In this document: positions 1-9,400 of the stretch, piece after piece
Numbering within the stretch: the stretch's first letter is position 1
Layout of the letters: each line of letters opens with the position of its first letter
Source: Mesobacterium_A hydrothermale
GTDB taxonomy: Bacteria > Pseudomonadota > Alphaproteobacteria > Rhodobacterales > Rhodobacteraceae
DNA length: 64,000 nt
Direction of reading: 5' to 3'
Assembly (NCBI RefSeq): GCF_035818635.1
Contig: NZ_JAYLLH010000013.1
Location: 47,508-111,507, forward strand
Translations under genes and position numbers: made by a program
The notes under the pieces: generated by a model
Told to the model about the DNA's origin: nothing
The model's input: the letters and a program-made list of their open reading frames with translations, nothing else
The model's database searches: none

Positions 1-24
1 GATCGGGGCGGCAAAACGGGTCAT
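1..24 (-). CDS. possible 5' end of a gene leaving the window
   Basis: A minus-strand ATG at 24 opens a frame of eight codons (MTRFAAPI) that runs off the left edge. An AGGA lies 9 bases upstream of the ATG, at a usable ribosome-binding distance. Nothing can be said about the product, and this may be chance. Confidence 0.25.
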
Positions 25-165
25 GGGCAGCGTCCTGTCTGGCAAGGGATAACGGGGGAATCGCGGCAGGCCGAAACCAACCGCTTGAAGACCGGGGTGA
101 TACCACTACCATATCTCGCGTCAAACCGATAGCATCGGTGACCACACCGGATCGAGGAAATTGCC

Positions 166-597
166 GTGGCAGGACACATTCACCTCATCAAGCTGAGCGT
201 CGGCACCGAAAGCGTCGAGGACCTGGCCGCGTGGCAGGCCACGGCGCATGAACGCTGGGCCGACGGCATCCCGCGCCACGTCACCCGGATGTGGCCCAAG
301 CGTGCGGCCGAGGTGCTGAACGGCGGCTCGATCTACTGGGTCATCAAAGGGTTCGTGCAATGCCGACAGCGCATCCTGCGGCTGGATGAGGTCACCGGCC
401 GGGACGGCATCCGCCGCTGTGCGATCGTACTGAAACCCGGTCTGATCCGTACGACCTCCGCCCCGAAACGCCCGTTCCAGGGCTGGCGCTACCTCGATCC
501 GAAAGACGCCCCCGTCGACCTGTCGCCGGATCGCCAGAAAGACGACGCCTTGCCTCCCGAACTGGCCGGGGCGCTGGCCGAAATCGGTGTGCTCTAG
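166..597 (+). CDS. DUF1489 family protein
   Basis: A 143-residue soluble protein matching the DUF1489 family, which is widespread in alphaproteobacteria and has no known function. The GTG start at 166 follows a GAGGAAA Shine-Dalgarno at 154-160, and the protein then begins MAGHIHLIKL, as family members usually do. The sequence has a central IYWVIKGFVQCRQRIL stretch and a C-terminal acidic, proline-containing tail. No signal peptide or membrane segment is visible. It is followed by a divergent-function gene (GST) after about 90 bases, so a shared operon is possible but not shown. Confidence 0.85.
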   Translation: MAGHIHLIKLSVGTESVEDLAAWQATAHERWADGIPRHVTRMWPKRAAEVLNGGSIYWVIKGFVQCRQRILRLDEVTGRDGIRRCAIVLKPGLIRTTSAPKRPFQGWRYLDPKDAPVDLSPDRQKDDALPPELAGALAEIGVL

Positions 598-684
598 GCA
601 TCCACAGCCCCTGTGCGGCGGGGCCATGGTCATTCCCGCGGCGACCCGCTAGATCTTGCCCAAACCATCTGTGAGGACAGCGCC

Positions 685-1545
685 ATGACAGACACCTATA
701 CCCCGCCCGAAGTCTGGACTCTGACCGACGAAATACGCGCGGTCAGCGGCTCGAACCTGCCCACTGCCGGCGCGCAGTTCGAACAAGAACTGCCCGTGGG
801 CAAACACCCGCACCAGCTCTACAGCATGGGCACGCCAAACGGCGTCAAGGTCACCGTCCTGTTCGAGGAGCTGCTGGCGCTGGGCATAGAAGAGGCCGAA
901 TACGACGCCTGGCCGATCCGCATCGGCAAGGGCGATCAGTTCGGCTCGGGCTTCGTCGCGATCAACCCGAACTCCAAGATTCCCGCGCTGATGGACCACT
1001 CCACGGCGAAACCGACGCGGCTCTTTGAATCCGGCGCGATCCTGCTCTATCTCGCGGAAAAGTTCGGCCAGTTCCTGACACCCGATCCCGCAGACCGCCC
1101 GGAACTGCTGTCGTGGCTGTTCTGGCAGATGGGTGCGGCACCTTACGTCGGTGGCGGATTCGGCCATTTCTATGCAAACGCGCCCTTCCTGCAGGAATAT
1201 CCGATCAACCGTTTCGCAATGGAAACCAAACGCCAGCTCGACGTGCTGGACAAACATCTCGCCGACAAGGACTGGGTCGCAGGAGGGGCCTATACCATCG
1301 CCGATATCGCGATCTGGACATGGCATGGCCAGATGGTTCTGGGCCGCTCCTATAATGCTGCCACCTTCCTGCAAGTCGAAAGCTACGAAAATGTCCTGCG
1401 CTGGGCCAAGGCGATCGACGCCCGTCCGGCGGTCAAACGTGGCCGGATCGTCAATCGCTTCATGGGCGATCCGTCCGAACAGCTGCACGAACGCCATGAT
1501 GCGTCAGATTTCGACACCAGGACCCAGGACAAGATCGGCGGCTAG
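685..1545 (+). CDS. yghU: glutathione-dependent disulfide-bond oxidoreductase, YghU type
   Basis: A nu-class glutathione transferase homologue that should reduce disulfides using two bound glutathiones in the cytoplasm. The protein is 286 residues, very near E. coli YghU. The thioredoxin-like N-terminal domain carries KHPHQLYSMGTPNGVKV and NPNSKIPALMD, followed by the ESGAILLYLAEKFG segment that contacts glutathione. The C-terminal helical domain has the IADIAIW motif of GSTs. The frame is open upstream to 613, but the ATG at 685 is preferred: a GAGGAC ribosome site precedes it and the protein then begins MTDTYTPPEVW like its relatives. Confidence 0.88.
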   Translation: MTDTYTPPEVWTLTDEIRAVSGSNLPTAGAQFEQELPVGKHPHQLYSMGTPNGVKVTVLFEELLALGIEEAEYDAWPIRIGKGDQFGSGFVAINPNSKIPALMDHSTAKPTRLFESGAILLYLAEKFGQFLTPDPADRPELLSWLFWQMGAAPYVGGGFGHFYANAPFLQEYPINRFAMETKRQLDVLDKHLADKDWVAGGAYTIADIAIWTWHGQMVLGRSYNAATFLQVESYENVLRWAKAIDARPAVKRGRIVNRFMGDPSEQLHERHDASDFDTRTQDKIGG

Positions 1546-1570
1546 ACCGCCTCTTTCTGTCTTTGGTTTT

Positions 1571-1650
1571 CTAAATACCTCGGGGGTGTGGGGGCAGAGC
1601 CCCCACAGGCGCGGTTTCGCAGAAACCGCGCCGCGGTCGGGCCGCAAGCG
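1571..1650 (+). repeat. dispersed multi-hairpin element, copy A
   Basis: After an AT-rich lead (CTAAATACCTCGGGGG) come three hairpins in series: 1587-1607 (arms TGTGGGGGC/GCCCCCACA), 1608-1632 (arms GGCGCGGTTTC/GAAACCGCGCC) and a short one near 1638-1650 (GCCGC/GCGGC). The same order of lead, G-run hairpin and CGGTTT/AAACCG hairpin occurs at 5006-5130. It sits between yghU and the 3' end of hisG, which converge, so it may also end transcription. Confidence 0.6.
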
Positions 1651-1669
1651 GCGGTCCGAAACCTGCGGA

Positions 1670-2362
1670 TCAAAGCCCCAGCTTCGCTACCAGGTCGCGC
1701 AGGTTGCGCCGGTCGGCCTCGTCCATCGGCGCGGTCCGGCTGCGGAACAGCGTCGCCTGGCTGCGCAGCACCGGGTCCTCGTCCAGGATCTTCAGATGGT
1801 TGGCGCGCAGCGTCTCCCCGGTCGAGGTGATGTCGGCAATCGCCTCGGCGGTCAGGTTCTTCACCGTACCCTCGGTCGCGCCCTGGCTGTCGACCAGCTG
1901 GTAATCTGCCACGCCGCCCGCCCGCAGATACTCGCGCACCAGCCGGTGATATTTGGTTGCGATCCGCAGCCGGAACCCGTGCCGCGCGCGGAATGCCGCC
2001 GCCGCCGCGTCCAGGTCATCCAGCGTGTCGACATCCACCCAGGCCTGCGGCACGGCGACGATCAGGTCGGCATGGCCAAAGCCCAGTTCGGCCAGCGGCG
2101 CGACCTTCTGGTCCCATTGCACCAGCTTCTCGCGGATCAGGTCCGTACCCGTCACGCCCAGGTGAATGCGCCCGGCGGACAGCTCGCGTGGGATTTCCCC
2201 GGCCGACAGCAGCACCAGGTCAACGCCCTTCGCGCCGTCGACAGCCCCGGCATATTCGCGGTCCGACCCGGTGCGCGACAGGGTGACGCCACGGGCGGCG
2301 AACCAGTCAAAAGTTTTTTCCATCAGCCGCCCCTTGGACGGCACGCCAAGCTTCAGGCTCAT
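1670..2362 (-). CDS. hisG: ATP phosphoribosyltransferase, short form
   Basis: Catalyses the first step of histidine synthesis, joining ATP and PRPP. At 230 residues it is the short HisG_S form, which lacks the C-terminal regulatory ACT-like domain and needs HisZ for activity and feedback. Visible family features are the N-terminal LGVPSKGRLM, GVTGTDLI near residue 90 and the PRPP loop region ATEGTVKNLTAEAIADITSTG. It is the last gene of hisS-hisZ-hisG; its ATG overlaps the hisZ stop in an ATGA, which implies translational coupling with its partner subunit. Confidence 0.95.
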   Translation of the reverse strand: MSLKLGVPSKGRLMEKTFDWFAARGVTLSRTGSDREYAGAVDGAKGVDLVLLSAGEIPRELSAGRIHLGVTGTDLIREKLVQWDQKVAPLAELGFGHADLIVAVPQAWVDVDTLDDLDAAAAAFRARHGFRLRIATKYHRLVREYLRAGGVADYQLVDSQGATEGTVKNLTAEAIADITSTGETLRANHLKILDEDPVLRSQATLFRSRTAPMDEADRRNLRDLVAKLGL

Positions 2363-3447
2363 GCCCGGCCCTCCCGCAGGGTCAACAGGATGTCGGGGCG
2401 GATCACGCCGCCGACGGCGGGGCGGCCTTGGCCATTGCCCAGCCGCAGCGTCAGCGCGTCATAGCGCCCGCCGCTGGCCACCGGTGGCAGGCCGGGACGC
2501 GCGGGCGCGTGAAACCCAAAGACGAACCCGTCGTAATATTCCAGGCTGGTGCGACCATAGCTGCCTTCGAACTCCACCGTCTGCGGGTCGATTCCGCGAA
2601 TGTCGATCGCCTCGATCCGCACCGCCAGCCGGTCCACCGCGTTGGCAATCGCGGGCAGATCGACGGCAATGTCGCGCAGGTGTTGCAGCGCGAAGCAGCA
2701 GCTTTCGCGCACGTTCAGCAGCGCGTCGATCAGCGCCACTTCCTCGCGCGACAGTGGCGGCTCGGTGGCATCGGCGCGCAATGCCGCGATCCGCGCGGCG
2801 ATCTCGGTTGCCTCGCGCAGCCCGATCTGAACACCCGCCCGCGCCATCGGGTCCTCTGCCGCCAGCAGCGCCGCGCGGGTCGGTGGCACCGGTGTCTTTC
2901 CGGAAAACCGGTCCAGCAATGCGCGGAACCGGCGTGGCCGCCAGATGTGCCGCATCAAAGCCGCCTTGCGCCGATCCGAGGTTTTCAGCCCTGCCACGGC
3001 GGTTGTCAGAATGCCGATGTCCCCGGTCGCGGCGCGCAGGCCCAGCCCGTCCAGTTGCGCGTGGATCAGCGCGAACACCTCGGCATCCGCGGCCTCTGGC
3101 GCGCTGCCATCGAACAGCTCATAGCCCACCTGGATGTATTCAGAGGGCCGCTCGGGATGCTCTTCCTGACGCCGGAACACTTCGCCGGCATAGGTATAGC
3201 GCGCCACCTCGGCCCCGCTGTCGCTGTGCATCTGTACGACCGGCACGGTGAAATCCGGGCGCAGCATGACTTCACCCTGCGCCGGGTCCGACGTGGTATA
3301 GGCGCGCGCCCGGATATCTTCGCCGTACAGATCCAGCAAGGTTCCGGCGGGTTGCAGGATCGTGCAATCCACCGCGCGGGCCCCGGCGGCCTCGAAGCGC
3401 GCGCGCAACCGCGCCGCCTCGGCCCGGATGTCTGAAATCGGGCTCAT
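2359..3447 (-). CDS. hisZ: ATP phosphoribosyltransferase regulatory subunit
   Basis: A catalytically inactive histidyl-tRNA synthetase paralogue, 362 residues, that forms a hetero-oligomer with short HisG and confers activation and histidine feedback. Class II synthetase-like segments are visible (MLRPDFTVPV, YAGEVFRRQEE, GGRYDALTLRLGNG), but it lacks the C-terminal anticodon-binding domain found in the upstream HisS. The ATG at 3447 begins MSPISDIRAEAARL and overlaps the hisS stop (ATGA). The 3' end overlaps hisG the same way, so the three genes form a tightly coupled minus-strand operon. Confidence 0.92.
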   Translation of the reverse strand: MSPISDIRAEAARLRARFEAAGARAVDCTILQPAGTLLDLYGEDIRARAYTTSDPAQGEVMLRPDFTVPVVQMHSDSGAEVARYTYAGEVFRRQEEHPERPSEYIQVGYELFDGSAPEAADAEVFALIHAQLDGLGLRAATGDIGILTTAVAGLKTSDRRKAALMRHIWRPRRFRALLDRFSGKTPVPPTRAALLAAEDPMARAGVQIGLREATEIAARIAALRADATEPPLSREEVALIDALLNVRESCCFALQHLRDIAVDLPAIANAVDRLAVRIEAIDIRGIDPQTVEFEGSYGRTSLEYYDGFVFGFHAPARPGLPPVASGGRYDALTLRLGNGQGRPAVGGVIRPDILLTLREGRA

Positions 3448-4928
3448 GCGTAAAGGTCCAGGATCTCTTGCACCTTGGCGACCATCTGGTCGCGCGGCAC
3501 CTCGTATTGGCTGGGGCGTTCTTTCCACTCTTCCAGCGTTGCGCCCTCGGCAATCTTGGCGCCCAGGATCAGGTCCTTGATCTGCACCACGCCACCGGCC
3601 TTTTCGTCACCGCCTTCGATGATCGCCACAGGCGATTGCCGTTTGTCGGCATATTTCAGCTGGTTGCCGAAATTCTTCGGATTGCCCAGGTACACCTCGG
3701 CCCGGATCCCGGCATTGCGCAGCTCCGCCACCATGGCCTGGTAATCCGCCATGCGGTCGCGATCCATCACGGTCACCACGACCGGGCCCTGCACCGCGCC
3801 ACCAACCCGGCCCTTTTCGCGCAGCGCCGCCAGCAGCCTGTCAACCCCGATGCTGACCCCCGTCGCCGGCACCGCCTGCCCGGTAAAGCGCTTGACCAGA
3901 TCGTCATAGCGCCCGCCGCCCGCGACCGAGCCAAACTGACGCTTGCGGCCCTTGTCATCAAGGATTTCAAAGGTCAGCTCGGCCTCGAACACCGGGCCGG
4001 TGTAATACCCCAGGCCACGCACCACCGAGGGGTCGATCACGATGCGGTCCGGGCCATAGCCCCCGGCGGCCAGAAGCTCTGCGATCCGTCCCAGTTCGTC
4101 GACACCGTCCGCCCCGACCGCGCTTGCCCCGATCGCGGCACGCAGGTTGTCCAGCGTCGCGGCGTTGTCTGCACCTTTCGAGGTCAGGAAAGCGACCACC
4201 GGTTCGGCCTGCTCCTCGCTCAGACCCACACCGTCGATATAGGCGCCCGAGGCATCGAGCCGCCCCCTGCCCAACAACTCGCGCACACCGGCTTCGCCCA
4301 CCTTGTCGAACTTGTCTATGGTCCGCAGCACCGCGTCCCGCTGAGCGTCGTCGGTCAAGCCCATGCATTCCAGTACGCCGTTCAGAACCTTGCGGTTGTT
4401 GACCCGCACGATATAGTCGCCGCGCGGAATGCCGACCACTTCCAGCGTGTCCGACAGCATCGCGCAGATCTCAGCATCGGCTGCCACGCTGGCCGCGCCC
4501 ACGGTATCCGCGTCGCATTGGTAGAACTGCCGGTACCGCCCCGGCCCGGGCTTCTCATTGCGCCAGACCGGCCCCATGGCATAGCGCCGATAGGGCAGGG
4601 GCAGATCATTGCGGTGCTGGGCATAGACCCGCGCCAGCGGCGCTGTCAGGTCATAGCGCAGCGCCAGCCAGTCGCCGTTGCCGTCTTCCTCTGTTTCCTG
4701 CCAGGCAAAGACACCCTCATTCGGGCGGTCGACGTCGGGCAGGAATTTTCCCAGCGCCTCGACCGTCTCCACCGCGCTCGATTCCAGCGCGTCAAAGCCA
4801 TATCGATGATAGACCCCGGCAATCTGCGACAGCATATGCGCACGCTCGGTCACCTCGGCACCAAAATAGTCGCGGAACCCCTTGGGAGTCTGAGCCTTGG
4901 GGCGGGGGGCTTTCTTCTGCTTGGCCAT
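3444..4928 (-). CDS. hisS: histidine--tRNA ligase
   Basis: Charges tRNA-His with histidine. The protein is 494 residues. Class II motif 2 is seen as VWRNEKPGPGRYRQFYQ, the histidine-binding loop as VVRGLGYYTGPVFE and motif 3 as GGGRYDDL, with the anticodon-binding domain at the C-terminus. The frame is open upstream to 4976, but the ATG at 4928 (MAKQKKAPRPKAQTPKGFRD) is chosen because the lysine-rich lead into TPKGFRD is usual for alphaproteobacterial HisS; the ribosome site (GGACAGG) is weak. First gene of the hisSZG operon; copy B of the dispersed element lies just upstream. Confidence 0.92.
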   Translation of the reverse strand: MAKQKKAPRPKAQTPKGFRDYFGAEVTERAHMLSQIAGVYHRYGFDALESSAVETVEALGKFLPDVDRPNEGVFAWQETEEDGNGDWLALRYDLTAPLARVYAQHRNDLPLPYRRYAMGPVWRNEKPGPGRYRQFYQCDADTVGAASVAADAEICAMLSDTLEVVGIPRGDYIVRVNNRKVLNGVLECMGLTDDAQRDAVLRTIDKFDKVGEAGVRELLGRGRLDASGAYIDGVGLSEEQAEPVVAFLTSKGADNAATLDNLRAAIGASAVGADGVDELGRIAELLAAGGYGPDRIVIDPSVVRGLGYYTGPVFEAELTFEILDDKGRKRQFGSVAGGGRYDDLVKRFTGQAVPATGVSIGVDRLLAALREKGRVGGAVQGPVVVTVMDRDRMADYQAMVAELRNAGIRAEVYLGNPKNFGNQLKYADKRQSPVAIIEGGDEKAGGVVQIKDLILGAKIAEGATLEEWKERPSQYEVPRDQMVAKVQEILDLYA

Positions 4929-5005
4929 GGGACCTGTCCGTTGCCGTAAGGATTGCGCGCACCCCTTATCGTTCAATGCCCTTCAGGGCAAGGCGACCCC
5001 CGGTC

Positions 5006-5130
5006 CTTCTTCTGGCCAAAAAATATCCCGGGGGTGAATTGGCCAGAGGCCAAGAGGGGGCAGCGCCCCCTTTCCCCGCCGGTTTGCCCTGCAAACCGGC
5101 ACGACCTGTGCAGCGCCCCGGGCGCTGCCC
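5006..5130 (+). repeat. dispersed multi-hairpin element, copy B
   Basis: Begins CTTCTTCTGGCC then AAAAAATATCCCGGGGG, followed by hairpins at 5055-5071 (AGGGGGC/GCCCCCT), 5078-5100 (perfect 10-base arms GCCGGTTTGC/GCAAACCGGC) and about 5112-5130 (GCAGCGCC/GGCGCTGC). The layout matches copy A at 1571-1650. It occupies the gap between hisS (start of a minus-strand operon) and slyX (plus strand), so it is not placed as a simple terminator for either. Confidence 0.6.
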
Positions 5131-5194
5131 CGCGCAGAGGCTTGCCATCCCACACCGTCACGTCCTATCTGTGCCGCAGCCAGGGGAGCTTGCC

Positions 5195-5401
5195 ATGACC
5201 GACCGAACCGATCTGCTGGAAGAACGCATCGCCCACCTGTTGCGCGTCGTGGATGACCTGTCCGACACCGTCGCCCGGCAAGACGGCGAAATCGCCTTGC
5301 TGACACGGCGGGTGGCGATGCTGATGGAACGTGAAGCGACGCGAGAGGCCGAAGGCACCGGTGGTGTCGTGCTGGGCGATGAACGCCCGCCGCATTACTG
5401 A
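5195..5401 (+). CDS. slyX: SlyX family protein
   Basis: A 68-residue coiled-coil protein: heptad-like LEERIAHLLRVVDDLSDTV runs through most of the sequence, and the C-terminus ends in DERPPHY, the conserved tail of SlyX. The role of SlyX is not established. The ATG at 5195 has GGGGAG ten bases upstream; longer in-frame starts would read through the hairpin element and are rejected. It ends exactly against the 3' end of the convergent lipoprotein gene. Confidence 0.85.
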   Translation: MTDRTDLLEERIAHLLRVVDDLSDTVARQDGEIALLTRRVAMLMEREATREAEGTGGVVLGDERPPHY

Positions 5402-6421
5402 TCAGCCGTTCACATCCATCGCCACGACACGCCCGTCGTGCAGCAGAATGTTCTTCCACACAGCGCTGCCTTCAAAGCTTTGATAGACCGACACGAACAC
5501 GCCGGTGCGTGAAAAGGCGCTGATCTTGCTGCCACAGGGTTTGCCGCGCGCGCTCCCGCACTCCCGCCGTTTCAGCTTTTCATAGGCATTCTCGGTTTCG
5601 GAATAGGGCAGACCCTGTTCCGGCAGGCCATAGCGCAGCTGTTCGTGCATCTCGAAATCGCCGAACATCGTCAGGGCAGAGGTCACCTGCCGCGCGCAGC
5701 CATCGCCGAACCCGGTCAGGTACATGGCCCGCGGTGCGGTCGAGCCCGGCGCGCTGTTGAGGATTTCGTATTTCTTTGCGCCCTTCTCGGGCCAGCGCGC
5801 GATGGCCTTGCCCAGCTTGCCCTTGGGCACGTTGCAGACCCGCGCGATCTGACCGAACGGCAGGCTGGTTCCAAATGCCACTTCCTGGAAATCCACGTCG
5901 CCGGGCCTGGGGCCGGTGGCCGAGGCGGCGTTGCCAAACAGGCCCCGGCGCGCGGTCGCAGGCTCTGCCGGGGCAGGGCCGGTTTCCGGCAGCAGCGCGG
6001 CGATTTCCACCGGCGCCGCCTCGGCCACCTGATCGGCCTGCTTGGCCTCTTCGGCCTTGCTCTTCAGGAAACCAAGAAGGCCGCGTCGTTCCGGGGCTGG
6101 CGCATCGGTTTGCACCGGCAGGCTGGCTACTTCAAGCTCTGCCTCCGGCGCTGCGACCGGGGCGGGTGCATCGCTGCTGTCAGCGGTTTCTGCAGCCGGG
6201 GCCGTGGCCTCCTTGCGCCCGAACAGCCCCCCCAGGAATCCGCGTTTCGCAGACGTCGGCTCTGTCGCGTCGGGGCTAGGGATCGCGGATGTATCGACAG
6301 CCTCGGCCCGGGGCGCATCGGTGGCGACATCGACATCGGACAGCTTGTCCACATCCCCAAGGGGATCGCTGCAAGCCGCCAGAACGGACAGCATCGCACA
6401 GGATAGAGCGATTCTTTTCAA
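5402..6421 (-). CDS. lipoprotein with three RRG-L-G motifs and a conserved C-terminal domain
   Basis: Not a named family. From a TTG at 6421 the protein starts MKRIALSCAM and has a lipobox LAAC with Cys17, so it should be a lipid-anchored envelope protein of 339 residues. An ATG at 6460 would add 13 residues before the signal; the TTG gives a normal signal peptide and is preceded by GGGGGAAG, though close to it. Residues 20-170 are Pro/Ala/Glu-rich and low in structure, with a short motif three times: KRGFLGGLFG (about 59), RRGLLGFLK (about 112) and RRGLFG (about 158). The C-terminal 165 residues are globular, with four cysteines (RVCNVP, DGCARQ, RRECGS, KPCGSK) that could form disulfides. 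Confidence 0.7.
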   Translation of the reverse strand: MKRIALSCAMLSVLAACSDPLGDVDKLSDVDVATDAPRAEAVDTSAIPSPDATEPTSAKRGFLGGLFGRKEATAPAAETADSSDAPAPVAAPEAELEVASLPVQTDAPAPERRGLLGFLKSKAEEAKQADQVAEAAPVEIAALLPETGPAPAEPATARRGLFGNAASATGPRPGDVDFQEVAFGTSLPFGQIARVCNVPKGKLGKAIARWPEKGAKKYEILNSAPGSTAPRAMYLTGFGDGCARQVTSALTMFGDFEMHEQLRYGLPEQGLPYSETENAYEKLKRRECGSARGKPCGSKISAFSRTGVFVSVYQSFEGSAVWKNILLHDGRVVAMDVNG

Positions 6422-6499
6422 AGGCTTCCCCCGGGTATTCGAGGCGAGACCATAGACCACGCAGGGCCAATCGGTCCAGCGGGGGTGGCGGCGGGCCGC

Positions 6500-9400
6500 T
6501 CAGACCTCTTCCACGGCCAGGATTCCGGGCAGGGATTTCAGCGCCCCCTTGATTTCGGGCGTGACCGGGAACTGCTGTTTCAGGTCCATCGTCACTTCAC
6601 CTGGCAGGCCCGCGTGGCTGAGGCACAGCTCGATCGGGCCGCGCGGCGCCTTGGGCAGTTGGTCCGCGGCGCGCTTCAGCACCGAAGCGATGCCGGTCAG
6701 CGCACCTTCCTCGTCCAGGAAGATGCGCAGCCCGGTCCCGACCGCGCCGGCCATCTGCGCCTCCAACGGCGCGACGGACCGGCCGACCGGATCGAACTGG
6801 CCTTCGTTGAACCGGGCTTCCAAGGACATGATCACCTTGGAGTCCTGTTCGAACACCCGGCGGCAGGTTTCGAAATCGTCGGCGAACAGCGCAATCCCCG
6901 CCACCTGCCCTGTGGGGTCGGAAATCGACATGCGGAAGAACCGCGTGCCCCGGCCCGACTTGCGTTCCTGTAGCCCCGACACCATCACCCCGACCCGGCC
7001 CACCGCGCCGCCATCGCGTTCTGCCTTTTCCTGCAATTCCGCCAGAGTCATGCATTTCTGCCGCTTCAGCGCGCCAAGATAGTCGTCCAGCGGGTGCCCG
7101 GACAGGTAGAACCCGATCGCCTTGTGTTCCTCTGCCAGCCGTTCGGCGGGCAGCCAGTCGTTGACAGGGGCCAGGCGCGGCTCGGGCAAGTCCTCGCCCG
7201 CCTCGCCAAACAGCGATACCTGGTTCGATGCTTTCTGTTCGTGCACAGCCGCGGAATACGCGACCAGCGCATCCAGGCTGTCAAACACCCGCCGCCGGTT
7301 GCGGTCCAGCACGTCAAAGCCGCCCGCGCGGGCCAGCATTTCCAGCGGCCGCTTGCCCACCCGTTTCAGATCGACCCGGCGGGCAAAGTCGAACAGGGTC
7401 ACAAAGGGTTTGTCGCCGCGCCCCTCGACCACCAGTTTCATCGCCTCGACGCCCACGTTCTTCAGCGCGCCAAGGGCATAGATCAGCTTGCCCTCGACGA
7501 CGTCGAACGTGGGCAGCGACCGGTTCACGCAGGGCGGGACATAGTCCAGCGACAGGCCCTTTTTGACCTCTTCGAAATAGATCGCCAGCTTGTCGGTCAG
7601 GTGAATATCGCAGTTCATCACCCCGGCCATGAACTCCACCGGGTGGTTCGCCTTCAGCCATGCGGTCTGGTAGCTGACCACCGCATAGGCCGCCGCGTGC
7701 GACTTGTTGAAACCGTAGTTGGCGAACTTTTCCAGTAGGTCGAAGACCTCGGTCGCTTTCTTCTTGTCGACCCCGTTTTCCGCCGCGCCCTTTTCGAACT
7801 TCGGGCGTTCGGCGTCCATCGCCTCTTTGATCTTTTTCCCCATCGCGCGGCGCAACAGGTCTGCACCGCCAAGGCTGTAGCCCGCCATGACCTGCGCGAT
7901 CTGCATCACCTGTTCCTGGTAAACGATGATGCCTTGCGTTTCTTCCAGGATGTGGTCGATCAGCGGGTGGACCGAAGCGATTTCCTTCAGCCCGTTCTTG
8001 ACCTCGCAATAGGTCGGGATGTTTTCCATCGGGCCGGGACGATACAGCGCCACCAGCGCCACGATGTCCTCGATGCAGGTGGGTTTCATGCGCCGCAGCG
8101 CATCCATCATACCCGAGCTTTCCACCTGGAACACCGCCACCGTCTTGGCCGCAGCATAAAGCTTGTAGCTCGCCTCGTCATCCAGCGGGATCGCGTTGAT
8201 CTGGTTTTCCGCGCCTTCCGCGGGTTCATAGAGTTGCGTGCCGTCGGCGGCGACGTGCAGCGGTCGGCCCGATTTGAAAATCAGGTCCATCGCATTCTGG
8301 ATCACCGTCAGTGTTTTCAGGCCCAGGAAGTCGAACTTCACCAGCCCGGCCTGTTCCACCCATTTCATGTTGAACTGGGTGGCGGGCATGTCCGACCGCG
8401 GGTCGCGGTACAGCGGCACCAGCTCGTCCGTGGGCCGGTCTGCGATCACGACACCTGCCGCGTGGGTCGAGGCATTGCGCAGCAGCCCCTCGACCTGCAT
8501 CCCGTATTTCAGCAGCCGGTCGACGACTTCCTCGGCGCGGGCCTCTTCCTTCAGGCGCGGTTCGTCCTGCAATGCCTTTTCGATCGAGACGGGCTTGACC
8601 CCTTCCACCGGGATCATCTTGGACAGGCGGTCGACCTGGCCATAGGGCATCTGCAACACCCGCCCGATATCGCGCACCGCCGCCTTGGACAGCAGCGCAC
8701 CAAAGGTGATGATCTGCGCCACCCGGTCGTGGCCGTATTTTTCCTGCACGTACTGGATCACCTCTTCGCGGCGATCCATGCAAAAGTCGATGTCGAAGTC
8801 CGGCATCGACACACGTTCGGGGTTCAGGAACCGTTCGAACAGCAGGCTGTAGCGCAGCGGGTCAAGGTCAGTGATTGTCAGCGCATAGGCCACCAGCGAA
8901 CCGGCGCCCGATCCTCGGCCCGGACCGACGGGAATGTCGTGATCCTTGGCCCATTTGATGAAATCCGCAACGATCAGGAAGTAACCGGGGAACCCCATCC
9001 CCTCGATGATGTCCAGCTCGAAATCCAGCCGCTTCTGGTACTCTTCGACCGAAGTCGCATGCGGAATCACCGCCAGTCGGGCTTGCAGACCTTCATTGGC
9101 CTGACGCCGCAATTCCTCGACCTCGTCATCGGCGAATTTCGGCAGGATCGGTGGCCGCTTGTAGGCCATGAAGGCGCAGCGCCGGGCGATCTCGACCGTG
9201 TTTTCAATCGCCTCCGGCAGGTCGGCGAACAGCGTGACCATTTCCTGCTGTGACTTGAAATAATGCTGGTTGGTCAGCCGCCGGCGCGGGTTCTGCTGAT
9301 CGACATAGGCCCCTTCCGCAATGCAGATCAGCGCGTCATGAGCCTCGTACATGTCCGATTTCGGGAAATAGACATCGTTGGTCGCCACCAGCGGCAGCCC

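Noticed and set aside
2359..3447. second histidyl-tRNA synthetase
   Set aside because: Length of 362 residues, lack of the anticodon-binding domain and position between hisS and short hisG identify it as HisZ.
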